Source: Halieaceae bacterium UBA6060 (GTDB taxonomy: Bacteria; Pseudomonadota; Gammaproteobacteria; Pseudomonadales; Halieaceae). Taken from it: a stretch of DNA of 64,000 nt. A program made the position numbers and the translations under genes. Below the pieces are notes generated by a model. The model saw only the letters and a list, made by a program, of their open reading frames with translations, did not search any database and was not told where the DNA came from. Shown here piece by piece: positions 1 through 8,558 of the stretch (positions are counted from its first letter, which is position 1; every line of letters starts with the position of its first letter). Where the stretch lies: positions 1-64,000 of the forward strand of contig DIYG01000141.1 in NCBI GenBank assembly GCA_002428935.1, in the 5' to 3' direction.

Positions 1-888
1 GGCGGCCCCAACCACCGTGGCGCTGGAGTCGGACAACAGGGCCCGACGTAGGCGCGGTAGATGGCCCTGGGCGTTTAGCATGCCCGCCCGGTTAGCGACA
101 CCAACAAGGGTCCCCGCCGTATCGAAGACATCGACCAGCAACAGGGTGAGAATGACCGTCACCATGGACAAGTCCAGGGCAGCGGCGATATCCAGCTCCA
201 GAAAGGTCGACATGCTCGGTGGCAGAGACACCACGCCCTTAAACTCCGCTGCCCCCGTGAGCCAACCCAAAACCGTGACCACCAGCATGCCAATAACGAC
301 CGCGCCGATAGTGCGTCGAGCGCTTAGGGCGGCGATGAGCACGAAACCAAAGAGCATGAAGATCGCCGGAGTTTCCGTGAGATCACCCAGCCCCACCATG
401 GTGGCCTCATTGCTGACGATAACGCCACTGCCGGACAGAGCAATTATCCCCAGGAAGAAACCAATACCGGCGGATATGCCTAGCTTAAGGGATCGGGGAA
501 TAGCATTGATTAACCACTCCCGCACCGGTAACACCGACAGAAGAATAAAAATGAGACCGGACACAAACACCGCGCCCAAAGCGCTCTGCCAACTGTGACC
601 CAAGCCGAGGACCACGCCATAGGTGAAAAACGCATTCTGACCCATGCCTGGCGCCTGAGCCACGGGGTAATTGGCATAGAGTCCCATCACCGCCGTACCG
701 AGCGCAGCGGCCAGACAGGTGGCGACAAATACAGCCCCAAAGTCCATGCCGGCGGCGGATAGAATCCCGGGATTGACCACGGTGATGTAGGCCATGGCCA
801 GGAAGGTGGTTACCCCGGCGATGAGCTCCTGACGAATACTGCTCTGGTGCTCACTGATCCCGAAAAAGCGGTCGATAGCGTCGCGCAT
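1..888 (-). CDS. AzgA-type adenine/guanine/hypoxanthine permease (partial, 3' end outside window)
   Basis: Inner-membrane carrier of the NCS2/AzgA family that would import purine bases by proton symport. The first 296 residues are inside the window; the C-terminus runs off the left edge. Visible are many hydrophobic segments, the family's APGMGQNAFFTY stretch near residue 80 (substrate/proton path in AzgA carriers) and DVFDTAGTLVGVANRAGM near residue 254, the counterpart of the conserved D-x-F-D-T-x-G-T-L segment. The ATG at 888-886 lies 3 bases after the stop of the adenine-deaminase-like gene, so the two are probably one transcript: base import and deamination. Family assignment is secure; which base it prefers is not visible. 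Confidence 0.88.
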   Translation of the reverse strand, partial: MRDAIDRFFGISEHQSSIRQELIAGVTTFLAMAYITVVNPGILSAAGMDFGAVFVATCLAAALGTAVMGLYANYPVAQAPGMGQNAFFTYGVVLGLGHSWQSALGAVFVSGLIFILLSVLPVREWLINAIPRSLKLGISAGIGFFLGIIALSGSGVIVSNEATMVGLGDLTETPAIFMLFGFVLIAALSARRTIGAVVIGMLVVTVLGWLTGAAEFKGVVSLPPSMSTFLELDIAAALDLSMVTVILTLLLVDVFDTAGTLVGVANRAGMLNAQGHLPRLRRALLSDSSATVVGAA

Positions 889-891
889 AAA

Positions 892-1899
892 TCAGTGCAC
901 CTGATCCAGGCGAGAGATGAAACTCGCTTTTTGTTCGTCACTGGCCCAGCTCACCTCGAAGGCGTTGCGGGTCAGGGTTTTTAGCTCTTCTTTGGTGAAG
1001 TCTGCGTCGTCCACCAGCGCCTGAAGATTCTCGTTCATGTAGGCGCGAAAGTACGCAGGGTCGTCGGAGTTGATCGTGGCCTTCATGCCTTTGTCGAGCA
1101 TGGCGCGAATTTCCTTGCTCGTGAGGTCCTGAACAACAAAGCGATTCGAGACCGGGCATACGGTGAGACCGAGGCCCCGGCGCGCAATCTCGGTGCACAG
1201 CGCGTCATCTTCTAGTGCATTCACACCGTGGTCGATGCGATCCACTTCGATGAGATCCAGACATTCACGGATATGGCCCAGGATGTCCTTCTGGTTCACG
1301 TCGCAGTGCATGGTGAGCTTGAGTCCCAGCTGGCGGGCCTCGGCAAACACCGCCGCGAACTTGGCCGGTGGGTTGTCCTTCTCGTCGGAGTCCAGGCCGA
1401 CGCCGATGATCTTATCCAGATGAGGTTTTGCCATCGCCAGATGTTCCGCCGCTGATTCAGCACTCATATCGCGGAGAAAACACATGATCAGATTGCTTTG
1501 CACACCGAGCTTCTCCGCCGCCTCAAGCTGAGCCCGCTGGATGCCGTTGATCACCGTGTCGAAGGCCACGCCGCGACTCGTGTGTGCCTGGGGATCAAAA
1601 AAGGGTTCCACATACACCACGTTTTGAGCCGCAGCACGCCGAAAGTAGTGTAGGGCCAGTTCATAGAAGTCGTTTTCCGTGCGCAACACATCCATGGCGG
1701 CATAGTAGATCTTCAGAAACGAGGGTAGATCGTGAAAGTCATAGGCGGCGACGACTTCGGCGGGCGTCTTGTATTCGAGTTCAATGTCGTTTCGCGCCGC
1801 CAGGCTGAAAATATGCTCGGGCTCGAGGGTGCCCTCAAGGTGAACATGCAGCTCCGCCTTGGGTAGCTGTTGGATAAAGTCGTGCATCTCTGACGGCAT
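892..1899 (-). CDS. Adenosine/adenine deaminase family protein with altered HAGE motif
   Basis: A 335-residue TIM-barrel metal hydrolase of the adenosine deaminase family. It keeps the metal-binding AELHVHLEGT start (HxH), the RIDHGV histidine and the late NSDDPAYF aspartate pair. The FFDPQAHTSRG segment is typical of the adenine-deaminase branch rather than of true adenosine deaminases. The usual HAGE, whose glutamate protonates N1 of the purine, reads MHCDVNQKD, so the glutamate position is Asp. This resembles, from memory, the branch acting on N6-substituted adenines (cytokinin deaminase type); that is inference. It sits directly before the AzgA permease gene. The product would be hypoxanthine if it acts on adenine or N6-alkyl adenine. 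Confidence 0.85.
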   Translation of the reverse strand: MPSEMHDFIQQLPKAELHVHLEGTLEPEHIFSLAARNDIELEYKTPAEVVAAYDFHDLPSFLKIYYAAMDVLRTENDFYELALHYFRRAAAQNVVYVEPFFDPQAHTSRGVAFDTVINGIQRAQLEAAEKLGVQSNLIMCFLRDMSAESAAEHLAMAKPHLDKIIGVGLDSDEKDNPPAKFAAVFAEARQLGLKLTMHCDVNQKDILGHIRECLDLIEVDRIDHGVNALEDDALCTEIARRGLGLTVCPVSNRFVVQDLTSKEIRAMLDKGMKATINSDDPAYFRAYMNENLQALVDDADFTKEELKTLTRNAFEVSWASDEQKASFISRLDQVH

Positions 1900-2030
1900 G
1901 GAAACTCCGGTAGTGAGTGATGGCAGTAGCTTTAAAACCTTGGCAAGGAGTATGCCATTGCCAGGGCGGCTTGGGCATCCGCAGCCTGGCTCGGTCAGAC
2001 GTGTCTTCTAAGGGGTTGTTGGCCAAGGGG

Positions 2031-3323
2031 CTAATCCACCGGGTTGAGATTTAGCTTAAACACTGTTTTGGGTGTTGCTCCACCCTTTTTGGTTTGCCGC
2101 CAAAGGGCCATGCACCCCATCCTGGGCGGGGTCTCACAGCCTTTTCCGTAGGCCTTTGCCAGCATGAGCCGGAGGGTGGCCAGGGCCTCGGGTTCCTGCG
2201 CGAAGGGGGATTCCAGGTCTACGTGATTCGTGCGATAAACGACGCGCTGGTGGAGAAGCCTCAGAGCGCGCGCATAGTCTCCTTCGGTCAGGCTCTGGCG
2301 ATACGCTTGATAGGCCCCGAAAGCGGCGAATGCTTCTTGCAAGGGCTTTTTCAGCGGTGTCAGGGTCAGGACTCCCAGGATCAACCCGCAGACGATGATG
2401 AAGATGCCGCCGACACGCCACCAGTAACTCGCAGCCCACGCAGCGGTGCGGTCTTGCCGCTGCTCGGAATCGACCGCGCTTATAGCTGCGGGGTCGAGGA
2501 CAGAGAAATGATAGGCGGGAAGGCTTAAGACCTCGGCGCGCTGCGTGGAGGTGTTGAACCAGGGGTACGCCAGGGCCGGGAGCGTGTACTCCCCGGGTTC
2601 TTCCATGGTGACGATTAGACTTTCTTCACGGATACCCTGGAGCGCGCCTCGGTTGGTCTCATCATGAATTCTCGCCGGCGATTCATATAGAGAGAGCCCG
2701 GGAATCTCGGGAAGCGGTGACGCGGGCAGGAGCATGGCGGGAGCATCGGTGAGAAAGAAGCGCCTGTGGCGGGTAATCGCATCGCCGGGGCGATAGCTGT
2801 CAAGGCGCCCCTCCCAGGTTTCGTCAACCCGTAGCTTTTCCGTGGCGACCCACGATCCGTCGTCGGGCATGGAGGCGGGCGCCGTGATGGTCAAAGCCGG
2901 TATCCGCAGGCTCAGCTCGCCTTCGCGGCTACCGCCCTCGGGTCCGCTAACGGAGACAAACACTTGGATACGCGGTATTTCGAGCGGGCCCGCATCGCGG
3001 GGGTAAACACGAAACCGCCAGCGCTGCACCGTCCAGTTAGAGCCGTCGATTTGTTGGGTTTGGTTGTCGGCGAAGTTTGAGACGGGGCGCACGAGGGCAT
3101 TCTTCAGGCGAAACTCGCGGACTCGCGTGCCTCGGGTAAACCACCGGGGGGTTGCGACTTCGACGGCGAGGACAAACGGCGCCCGTTGATACAGCGGGGG
3201 CGAGTTTTCGATCAGGATACGCGCGCGCAGCTCGCCGCTGCGAAGCAGATCGGTAACACTTTCCGCACCCGAGGCAGACCAGGCGATACCGCTGAAAGCA
3301 AGAAAAAGCAGTATCTCCCTCAT
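2031..3323 (-). CDS. batD: BatD-like protein
   Basis: Last gene of the Bat (aerotolerance-type) operon. A 430-residue protein with an N-terminal signal peptide (about residues 1-20), a periplasmic region of beta-rich, BatD-like domains, and one clear membrane helix near residues 302-322 (WWRVGGIFIIVCGLILGVL), followed by a roughly 100-residue cytoplasmic tail. Bat proteins with MoxR and VWA partners are thought to act as an envelope chaperone or stress complex; the precise role is unsettled. Its start overlaps the stop of the upstream TPR gene by 4 bases, so translation is coupled. A longer start is not available because the gene before it occupies the space. Confidence 0.85.
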   Translation of the reverse strand: MREILLFLAFSGIAWSASGAESVTDLLRSGELRARILIENSPPLYQRAPFVLAVEVATPRWFTRGTRVREFRLKNALVRPVSNFADNQTQQIDGSNWTVQRWRFRVYPRDAGPLEIPRIQVFVSVSGPEGGSREGELSLRIPALTITAPASMPDDGSWVATEKLRVDETWEGRLDSYRPGDAITRHRRFFLTDAPAMLLPASPLPEIPGLSLYESPARIHDETNRGALQGIREESLIVTMEEPGEYTLPALAYPWFNTSTQRAEVLSLPAYHFSVLDPAAISAVDSEQRQDRTAAWAASYWWRVGGIFIIVCGLILGVLTLTPLKKPLQEAFAAFGAYQAYRQSLTEGDYARALRLLHQRVVYRTNHVDLESPFAQEPEALATLRLMLAKAYGKGCETPPRMGCMALWRQTKKGGATPKTVFKLNLNPVD

Positions 3324-3979
3324 GGGATGGACTCGCGGGCTTCAAGCTGCAAATAAAACTTCGTGGCGAGAAACTCTGCTGGATTTCGCTGTACCTGGCG
3401 CAGCCACATGGCGGTCAGTTCCGGATTTTGCATCAACTCTTCGGCGCTTAGGTGTTCGCGTTCAAGGAGAGAAACTCGCTCGTCCCCTTCGGACGAACGC
3501 GGGCCCTCGTCCTGCTCCGAACTCAGATCCCCCATCTCTCCTTGCTGGCTCTCGGACAGCTGTCGATTGGCGTCGATCAGCGCCTGGATTATCGGTAGGT
3601 TGATCTCCGGTGCCGGGTGCTCTGGGTATCTTCGCTGCAAATCTGTGTAAGCATCCCGGGCGGCCAGATACTCCCGGGCATGGGCCAGAGCATTGGCCCG
3701 GGCGAGAAGCGATTCCGAGTCCTGATACTGGGAGAAGTACTGCGCCGCGGGTAGAAAGTCCCCCGCGGCATACAGGCTGATGCCCCGCCATCGAGGGTCC
3801 TCAAAGCTTTCGGCGGCGCGACGATAGTTGCCCCGAGAAAAATAGATACGGCCCCGTTGATCCGGTGTCAGCCATAGATTCAAGAAGTCTTTGGGATGGC
3901 TCACTCCCCAAAGAAAAGCTAAGGCCAGAGCCACGCCGGCGATCCCAAGCCAGGATTTTGGTGACCAGGTGATTACCAT
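3320..3979 (-). CDS. batC: BatC-like TPR protein
   Basis: A 219-residue protein with an N-terminal hydrophobic segment (about residues 9-26, LGIAGVALALAFLWGV) and TPR-like helices behind it (GRIYFSRGNYRRAAESF, then GISLYAAGDFLPAAQYF), as in BatC proteins. The C-terminal third is acidic and Gln/Ser/Glu-rich. The ATG at 3979 is preferred over the upstream one at 4033: it overlaps the stop of batB by 7 bases and puts the hydrophobic anchor near the N-terminus. It lies between batB and batD in the same transcript. Confidence 0.8.
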   Translation of the reverse strand: MVITWSPKSWLGIAGVALALAFLWGVSHPKDFLNLWLTPDQRGRIYFSRGNYRRAAESFEDPRWRGISLYAAGDFLPAAQYFSQYQDSESLLARANALAHAREYLAARDAYTDLQRRYPEHPAPEINLPIIQALIDANRQLSESQQGEMGDLSSEQDEGPRSSEGDERVSLLEREHLSAEELMQNPELTAMWLRQVQRNPAEFLATKFYLQLEARESIP

Positions 3980-4947
3980 CGCAGCACCCAGCCGCTGCGA
4001 AACCAGAGGGCAAACAAGGGAAGGATGAGCCACAAGAGATAGTAGCCGCCATCCTGCCAGGGGCGACTGCTATCGTCGCTGATTTGATAATGGCGATCGA
4101 TGCGACGGAGGAGGTCTCTTACGTCTTCGTCGTCTGCAGTGACGGCAACATAATGTCCGTGGCTAGCGTCAGCGATGGCCTGCAACTGGGCTTCTTGTAG
4201 AGGCTGGGTCGTAGGTTTCAGACCGCGACGGGTCTCCTCCTCCAGCTCATCCTGGGTCTTACCCATGCCCCAGACCAATACCTGCAGAGGTAGCTCCGCC
4301 ACGTCCTCAGAAAACGCCTTGGCTGCGTCATTGCTCGCTCCATCACCGACGATCAAAAGGGTGCCGCCGGTTTCACCGTCGACGAGTTCTGCGGCCAGGG
4401 GCAATACCTTTTCCGGTGCTTTACCACGCCGGGGCAGCATGTTTACTTCAAGCGCATCCAGATAATGGAGAAGTACCTTAGAGTCATTGCTCAAAGGCAG
4501 TACCGTGTGCGCGGTTCCGGCGTAGGCCACAAGGGCCGTGTAGGCATCACCGCGGGCCGCTGCCAGCTGTAACACCTTGTCTCTTGCCCGTTGCAATCGA
4601 TAGGGTGCGAGATCCTTCTCGGCCATGGATTCCGACAGGTCCATGGCTATCACCAGCCTTGCGGAATCCTCGGCAAAGGGGGATGTTCCGCGGGTCCAAC
4701 TCGGTCCCGCCAGGGCGATTACAACCAGAGGGCTGAGCAGCATGGACACCCAAAGGGGTGAAAAAAACTGCCGTTGGCTGCCTCGAACGATCATCGCAGG
4801 CAATAGGTGTTTTGCAATAACCGGTTGCCATTGCCGGGTGAGATCACGCCGTCGCCATTGTAAAAAGCTGAGCAGGCTGAAAGGCAGGAATAGCAATAGC
4901 CAGCCGGGCCGGAGGAAGTGGAGTTGGCTAAATAGCGTATCAAGCAT
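3973..4947 (-). CDS. batB: BatB-like VWA-domain membrane protein
   Basis: A 324-residue protein with two N-terminal membrane segments (residues 14-30 and 64-81), a von Willebrand A domain carrying an intact MIDAS motif DLSES (D103, S105, S107), and a C-terminal membrane helix (residues about 302-318, YYLLWLILPLFALWF). The ATG at 4947 overlaps the end of batA by 8 bases; a reading-frame extension further upstream has no membrane protein character and is rejected. Partner of BatA; the two VWA proteins probably form a metal-dependent complex at the inner membrane. Confidence 0.88.
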   Translation of the reverse strand: MLDTLFSQLHFLRPGWLLLFLPFSLLSFLQWRRRDLTRQWQPVIAKHLLPAMIVRGSQRQFFSPLWVSMLLSPLVVIALAGPSWTRGTSPFAEDSARLVIAMDLSESMAEKDLAPYRLQRARDKVLQLAAARGDAYTALVAYAGTAHTVLPLSNDSKVLLHYLDALEVNMLPRRGKAPEKVLPLAAELVDGETGGTLLIVGDGASNDAAKAFSEDVAELPLQVLVWGMGKTQDELEEETRRGLKPTTQPLQEAQLQAIADASHGHYVAVTADDEDVRDLLRRIDRHYQISDDSSRPWQDGGYYLLWLILPLFALWFRSGWVLRW

Positions 4948-5941
4948 GGCGTGGTCTACGTTGCTGCCAACCCAGAAGGGCGAAAAAGGGCAGGGCGACG
5001 AGGTAGAGCAGCGCAAACAACAGCAGGGGCAGATGGAACAGACTGCTTCGAGGGCGATAGGATAGGGAATCGTATTGTGCCGGCTCCAGGGCGTCGATGG
5101 CCTCATACGCGCCATTAAGGGCCTCTCGATCCAGGGCCTGAAAGCTCGTTCCGCCGCTGGCTTTCGACATCTCAGCCAGCGTTTCCAGGTCTAGGGCCTC
5201 TTCGCCGACGGTCTCCGGATCGCCCACGGCCACGGTGTAGATCGTCACACCTTCCGCGGCGGCGATGGACGCGGCATCGATAGGGGGTACCCGCGAGCCC
5301 GTATCGTTGCCGTCGGTGAGTACGATCAACACGCGATTTTTTGTTTTCGATGCCTGAAACAAGGCAATGGCCAAACCGACCGCATCGCCCAAAGCGGTGC
5401 TTTGTCCGGCCATCGCGACCTCGCTTTCGTCGAGGAGGGTGAGCCAGGTCTCTCGGTCGTCAGTGAAGGGCGCTTGCAGATAGGCCGCGCTGCCAAACAC
5501 GATCAACCCGAGGCGATCGGAGTCTCTGCGCTGGGCAAACGTCGCCAGCACATCCTTGGCGGCTTGCAACCGGGTTGCCTGAGAACCATCCGCTGCCGTG
5601 AAGTCCTGGGCGGCCATGGAACCGGAAAGGTCCAGGGCCAGCATGAGATCTCGGGCAGATTTCTCGACGCTAATGGGCGGACCCACCCACTCGGGGCGAG
5701 CTGCGGCCAAGACCAGGAGTAACCAACCGAGGAGGCTCGCAACACTCTGGACTCGTCGACGGCGCAACACACTGGCTCCCAGTCGAGGCGTTTCTCCACT
5801 CAAAGTCACCAGACGTTGAAAGTAGGGTACCTGTAGGGAGTCTTGACTCTCCCGGTGGGCCGGTGTGAGCCAACGCACAAGAAGCGGGAGGGGTAGGAGG
5901 AGGAATACCCAGGGCAATGCGAATTCAAGACTGCCTGTCAT
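4940..5941 (-). CDS. batA: BatA-like VWA-domain membrane protein
   Basis: A 333-residue inner-membrane protein: N-terminal helix (residues 9-24), second helix (67-81), VWA domain with MIDAS DLSGS (D104, S106, S108), the downstream LTDGNDTGSR loop that completes the metal site, and a C-terminal helix (LPLLLFALLYLVALPFF). Layout and length match BatA. Its start overlaps the DUF4381 gene by 17 bases. Confidence 0.9.
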   Translation of the reverse strand: MTGSLEFALPWVFLLLPLPLLVRWLTPAHRESQDSLQVPYFQRLVTLSGETPRLGASVLRRRRVQSVASLLGWLLLVLAAARPEWVGPPISVEKSARDLMLALDLSGSMAAQDFTAADGSQATRLQAAKDVLATFAQRRDSDRLGLIVFGSAAYLQAPFTDDRETWLTLLDESEVAMAGQSTALGDAVGLAIALFQASKTKNRVLIVLTDGNDTGSRVPPIDAASIAAAEGVTIYTVAVGDPETVGEEALDLETLAEMSKASGGTSFQALDREALNGAYEAIDALEPAQYDSLSYRPRSSLFHLPLLLFALLYLVALPFFALLGWQQRRPRHA

Positions 5942-6428
5942 GATGCTCCTCGATCCATCGTGCCAGGCTATTCACAAGGGCGTCGCTGTCCTGAGGCAGG
6001 TTGTCAGTTAGGGGCGCGTAGGCAAGTTCGTGTAGTCGCTGGGTGGGCAGGGGAGGAAGCTGCGGCGCGAGGCGATCCAGGGTTTCCTGCCATAGCGACC
6101 CCTGGTCGAGGACGGAGGCGCTCCGTCCCGTGGCCTGGAGTGCCGTGCCGCGCAGGAGCGGCGCCAGTTCTCGCAGGGCAGTGACGTCACCAGCTGCGAA
6201 TTGTACGCGAAGCTTCTCCAACGCCGCCCGGGACTCGCGCCGATAGGCGTTGCGCCGGTATCGCCGATAGCGCTGCCAGCTTTTGTAAGCAAGAACACAA
6301 ACGCTGGCCACCAGGAGCAGCCCCCAGCCGGGCGTCTCCGGACGCAGGGGGACGGGATCGGGAAGCTGAATCTCCATGATGCCCTGAATGGCATAGTTGC
6401 CCCAGCCTGGTCCGAAGAGGGGTGTCAT
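5925..6428 (-). CDS. DUF4381 domain protein of the Bat operon
   Basis: A 167-residue protein with one membrane helix (about residues 34-49, GWGLLLVASVCVLAYK) followed by a strongly basic stretch (WQRYRRYRRNAYRRE) and a soluble helical tail, the usual architecture of DUF4381 proteins found between DUF58 and the VWA genes. No catalytic motif is seen. The ATG overlaps the stop of the DUF58 gene (ATGA), indicating coupled translation. Probably a membrane partner of the MoxR/VWA machinery. Confidence 0.82.
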   Translation of the reverse strand: MTPLFGPGWGNYAIQGIMEIQLPDPVPLRPETPGWGLLLVASVCVLAYKSWQRYRRYRRNAYRRESRAALEKLRVQFAAGDVTALRELAPLLRGTALQATGRSASVLDQGSLWQETLDRLAPQLPPLPTQRLHELAYAPLTDNLPQDSDALVNSLARWIEEHHDRQS

Positions 6429-7339
6429 CCGCTACTTCCCAGGGCGCGAAGCAATTGATTCAAGGGATCTTCCACCGTGTCGATGGGAATCAGAGGTAGG
6501 CCGAAACGACGCAGCATGTCATGCATGTGCGCTTCGTGTTTTCGAAAGCTGTCCCGGAACTGCGCTCGCAAGGCGTCTTGACGCCCTGCGACACTGATTT
6601 GCAATTCACCGTCAGAGACCACTAACTCATCGATGGCCGGTAGTTCGACTTCCGCGGGGTCGTAGGTATGCACCACAATGACGTCGTTGTGCTGGGATAT
6701 GCGTTTTAGCAGTTCGTCGCTGCGATTGTTCCAGCCCAGACCGTCGCCGATATAGATCACCAGGGCATCCTGGGATAAGTACCGCGATAGGCGTTCAAGG
6801 GCCGTGTTGAGCTGTTGCTCATTGGATGGAGAGCCCGCCGCTAGAGCCGCCCCGGTTTTGGCCAACCGGGAGAGAAACTGGATCACCGCATCGCGGCTGC
6901 GCCGCGGTGGCAGGTTGAAACACTCCTTGTCATCAAACACCAGGGCGCCCAGCCGATCACCTGCGGCGACCACGCGCCAGGCGATGAGGGCCGCCACTTC
7001 CGCAGCAACAACGGATTTCATCGCCCTACGACTGCCGAAGAACATACTGATGCGCTGGTCGACGAGAAGCGTGACTCGCCGTTCCCGCTCTTCGTTGTAA
7101 ACCCGAACATGAGGTTTACCCGTACGATTGGTGACTTTCCAATCCAGGCTGCGAATGTCATCGCCAGGACGGTAGTGACGCAACTCTTCAAAGTTCAGGC
7201 CACGTCCGCGAAGCCGCGATCCGTGGCGACCACTGAGCACACTGCCTACCGGTTGGCGAGGCAGAAAGGAAAATCCTCGGGCTCGAAACTCCTGCCGACG
7301 GAGATGGGAGAGACTGGCGGCAATGCGGTCGTCACTCAC
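6425..7339 (-). CDS. DUF58 domain protein
   Basis: A 304-residue soluble protein with the DUF58 hallmark ELRHYRPGDDIRSLDWKVTNRTG near residues 52-74, followed by RVYNEERERRVTLLVD, a VWA-like fold start. DUF58 proteins accompany MoxR ATPases and are proposed to be their substrate or adaptor. Here the gene lies 60 bases after moxR, with its ATG on the minus strand at 7339. Length and motif order fit the family. Confidence 0.9.
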   Translation of the reverse strand: MSDDRIAASLSHLRRQEFRARGFSFLPRQPVGSVLSGRHGSRLRGRGLNFEELRHYRPGDDIRSLDWKVTNRTGKPHVRVYNEERERRVTLLVDQRISMFFGSRRAMKSVVAAEVAALIAWRVVAAGDRLGALVFDDKECFNLPPRRSRDAVIQFLSRLAKTGAALAAGSPSNEQQLNTALERLSRYLSQDALVIYIGDGLGWNNRSDELLKRISQHNDVIVVHTYDPAEVELPAIDELVVSDGELQISVAGRQDALRAQFRDSFRKHEAHMHDMLRRFGLPLIPIDTVEDPLNQLLRALGSSG

Positions 7340-7399
7340 GACAATACCTCATACCTACCCCAGGGGGACTCAAATCGGTGCTCTCTAGGCTTCACGAGT

Positions 7400-8371
7400 T
7401 CAGGCGGCGGCGACCTGACGCAGCATCTCATCAATGACCGCATCGCTATCTATGGACTCCGCCAGGGCGTCGTAGCTGAGAATCAGACGGTGACGCAATA
7501 CGCCATGGGCCACGGCTCGCACGTCCTCAGGATCGACATAGTCCCGGCCGTCTAGCCAGGCTCGTGCGCGGGCGCATTTGTCCAGAGCTATGCTCGCTCG
7601 AGGGCTGGAGCCCACGCGAATCCAATCCTTCAACCTCGATTCTTCGTAACGCTGCGGACGGCGACTGGCCATGACCAGGGCAACGATGTATTTGTCCACG
7701 TTTGGGCTGACGGTGAGCTCATTGACGGCGCTGCGCGCGGCAAGAACTATTTCCTGAGATAGGCGAGCTTCGCTCTTCGCCGCCGCAGACCCTTCCTCCC
7801 GGACGAGTCGAATGATCGCCTCTTCGGCATCGTCGTCGGGGTAGTCCACGGCTATCTTCATGAGGAAACGATCCATCTGCGCTTCCGGCAAAGGGTAGGT
7901 GCCTTCTTGCTCAATGGGGTTTTGCGTGGCGAGCACCATGAACAAGGTTGGCAAAGCGTAGCTTCTGCCAGCCACGGTAACGGTGCGCTCTTCCATGGCT
8001 TCCAGCAGCGCCGCCTGGACCTTTGCCGGTGCGCGGTTGATCTCGTCGGCGAGGACGATGTTGTTGAATACGGGGCCTTCCTGAAAGGTCAGGGTCTGCC
8101 TACCTTCTACTTCCTGATAAATCTCCGTGCCCGTGACATCCGAGGGCAGTAAGTCGGGGGTGAACTGAATACGACCCAGGGTGGCGTCGAGCACCCGGGC
8201 CAGAGTCTTTACGGAACGAGTCTTCGCGGTGCCGGGGAGCCCTTCCAGGAGGACGTTGCCATTTGTTAGGAGCGCAATAAGCAGGGTTCTTACCACGTGT
8301 TCCTGGCCTACGACGGCGGTATTCATCGCCTGCTCCAGGGTCTGGAAGGCTTCTCGTTGGTCGCTGCTCAT
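7400..8371 (-). CDS. MoxR-family AAA+ ATPase
   Basis: A 323-residue AAA+ ATPase and first gene of the Bat operon. Walker A is GLPGTAKT (residues 44-51), the Walker B region is IVLADEINRAP, sensor 1 lies in MVLATQNPIEQEGTYPLPEAQ, and the C-terminal lid carries the VGSSPRAS sensor-2 segment. MoxR ATPases remodel or activate VWA-domain partners, which here are encoded downstream. The 187-base gap to the divergent isocitrate dehydrogenase gene must hold its promoter. Confidence 0.92.
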   Translation of the reverse strand: MSSDQREAFQTLEQAMNTAVVGQEHVVRTLLIALLTNGNVLLEGLPGTAKTRSVKTLARVLDATLGRIQFTPDLLPSDVTGTEIYQEVEGRQTLTFQEGPVFNNIVLADEINRAPAKVQAALLEAMEERTVTVAGRSYALPTLFMVLATQNPIEQEGTYPLPEAQMDRFLMKIAVDYPDDDAEEAIIRLVREEGSAAAKSEARLSQEIVLAARSAVNELTVSPNVDKYIVALVMASRRPQRYEESRLKDWIRVGSSPRASIALDKCARARAWLDGRDYVDPEDVRAVAHGVLRHRLILSYDALAESIDSDAVIDEMLRQVAAA

Positions 8372-8558
8372 GGGTGGATTTCCACACTCTATACAAGCGT
8401 GAGATTGTGCCAGCTATTTACGCCTCGGGCACAGGCAATCCCGCGCTTCCGGTTGTGGGACAATAGCCTCTTCGCTGTAGCCTATCCCGGGTATCATGCC
8501 GCCCGGAGTCAGGAGACACATCCAGTCGTTACCGTTTTGATCGTGGGGAGTAGATAAG
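8372..8558. promoter_or_regulatory. Divergent intergenic region moxR / isocitrate dehydrogenase
   Basis: These 187 bases separate two divergently read genes, so at least two promoters are expected. I see a GGGGAG ribosome binding site about 9 bases before the GTG at 8559, but no clear consensus sigma-70 boxes or operator palindrome. Confidence 0.4.

Noticed and set aside
17..598. Open frame on the plus strand at the left edge
   Set aside because: It is antisense to the clear AzgA permease read on the minus strand, with membrane segments and family motifs there.
938..1808. Several small frames inside the first deaminase gene
   Set aside because: All overlap a gene with complete family motifs and have Arg/Pro-rich composition typical of shadow frames.
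1900..2030. Possible purine riboswitch upstream of the first deaminase gene
   Set aside because: I could not find the conserved loop-loop core of a purine aptamer; only 131 bases are available, and no terminator hairpin is visible.
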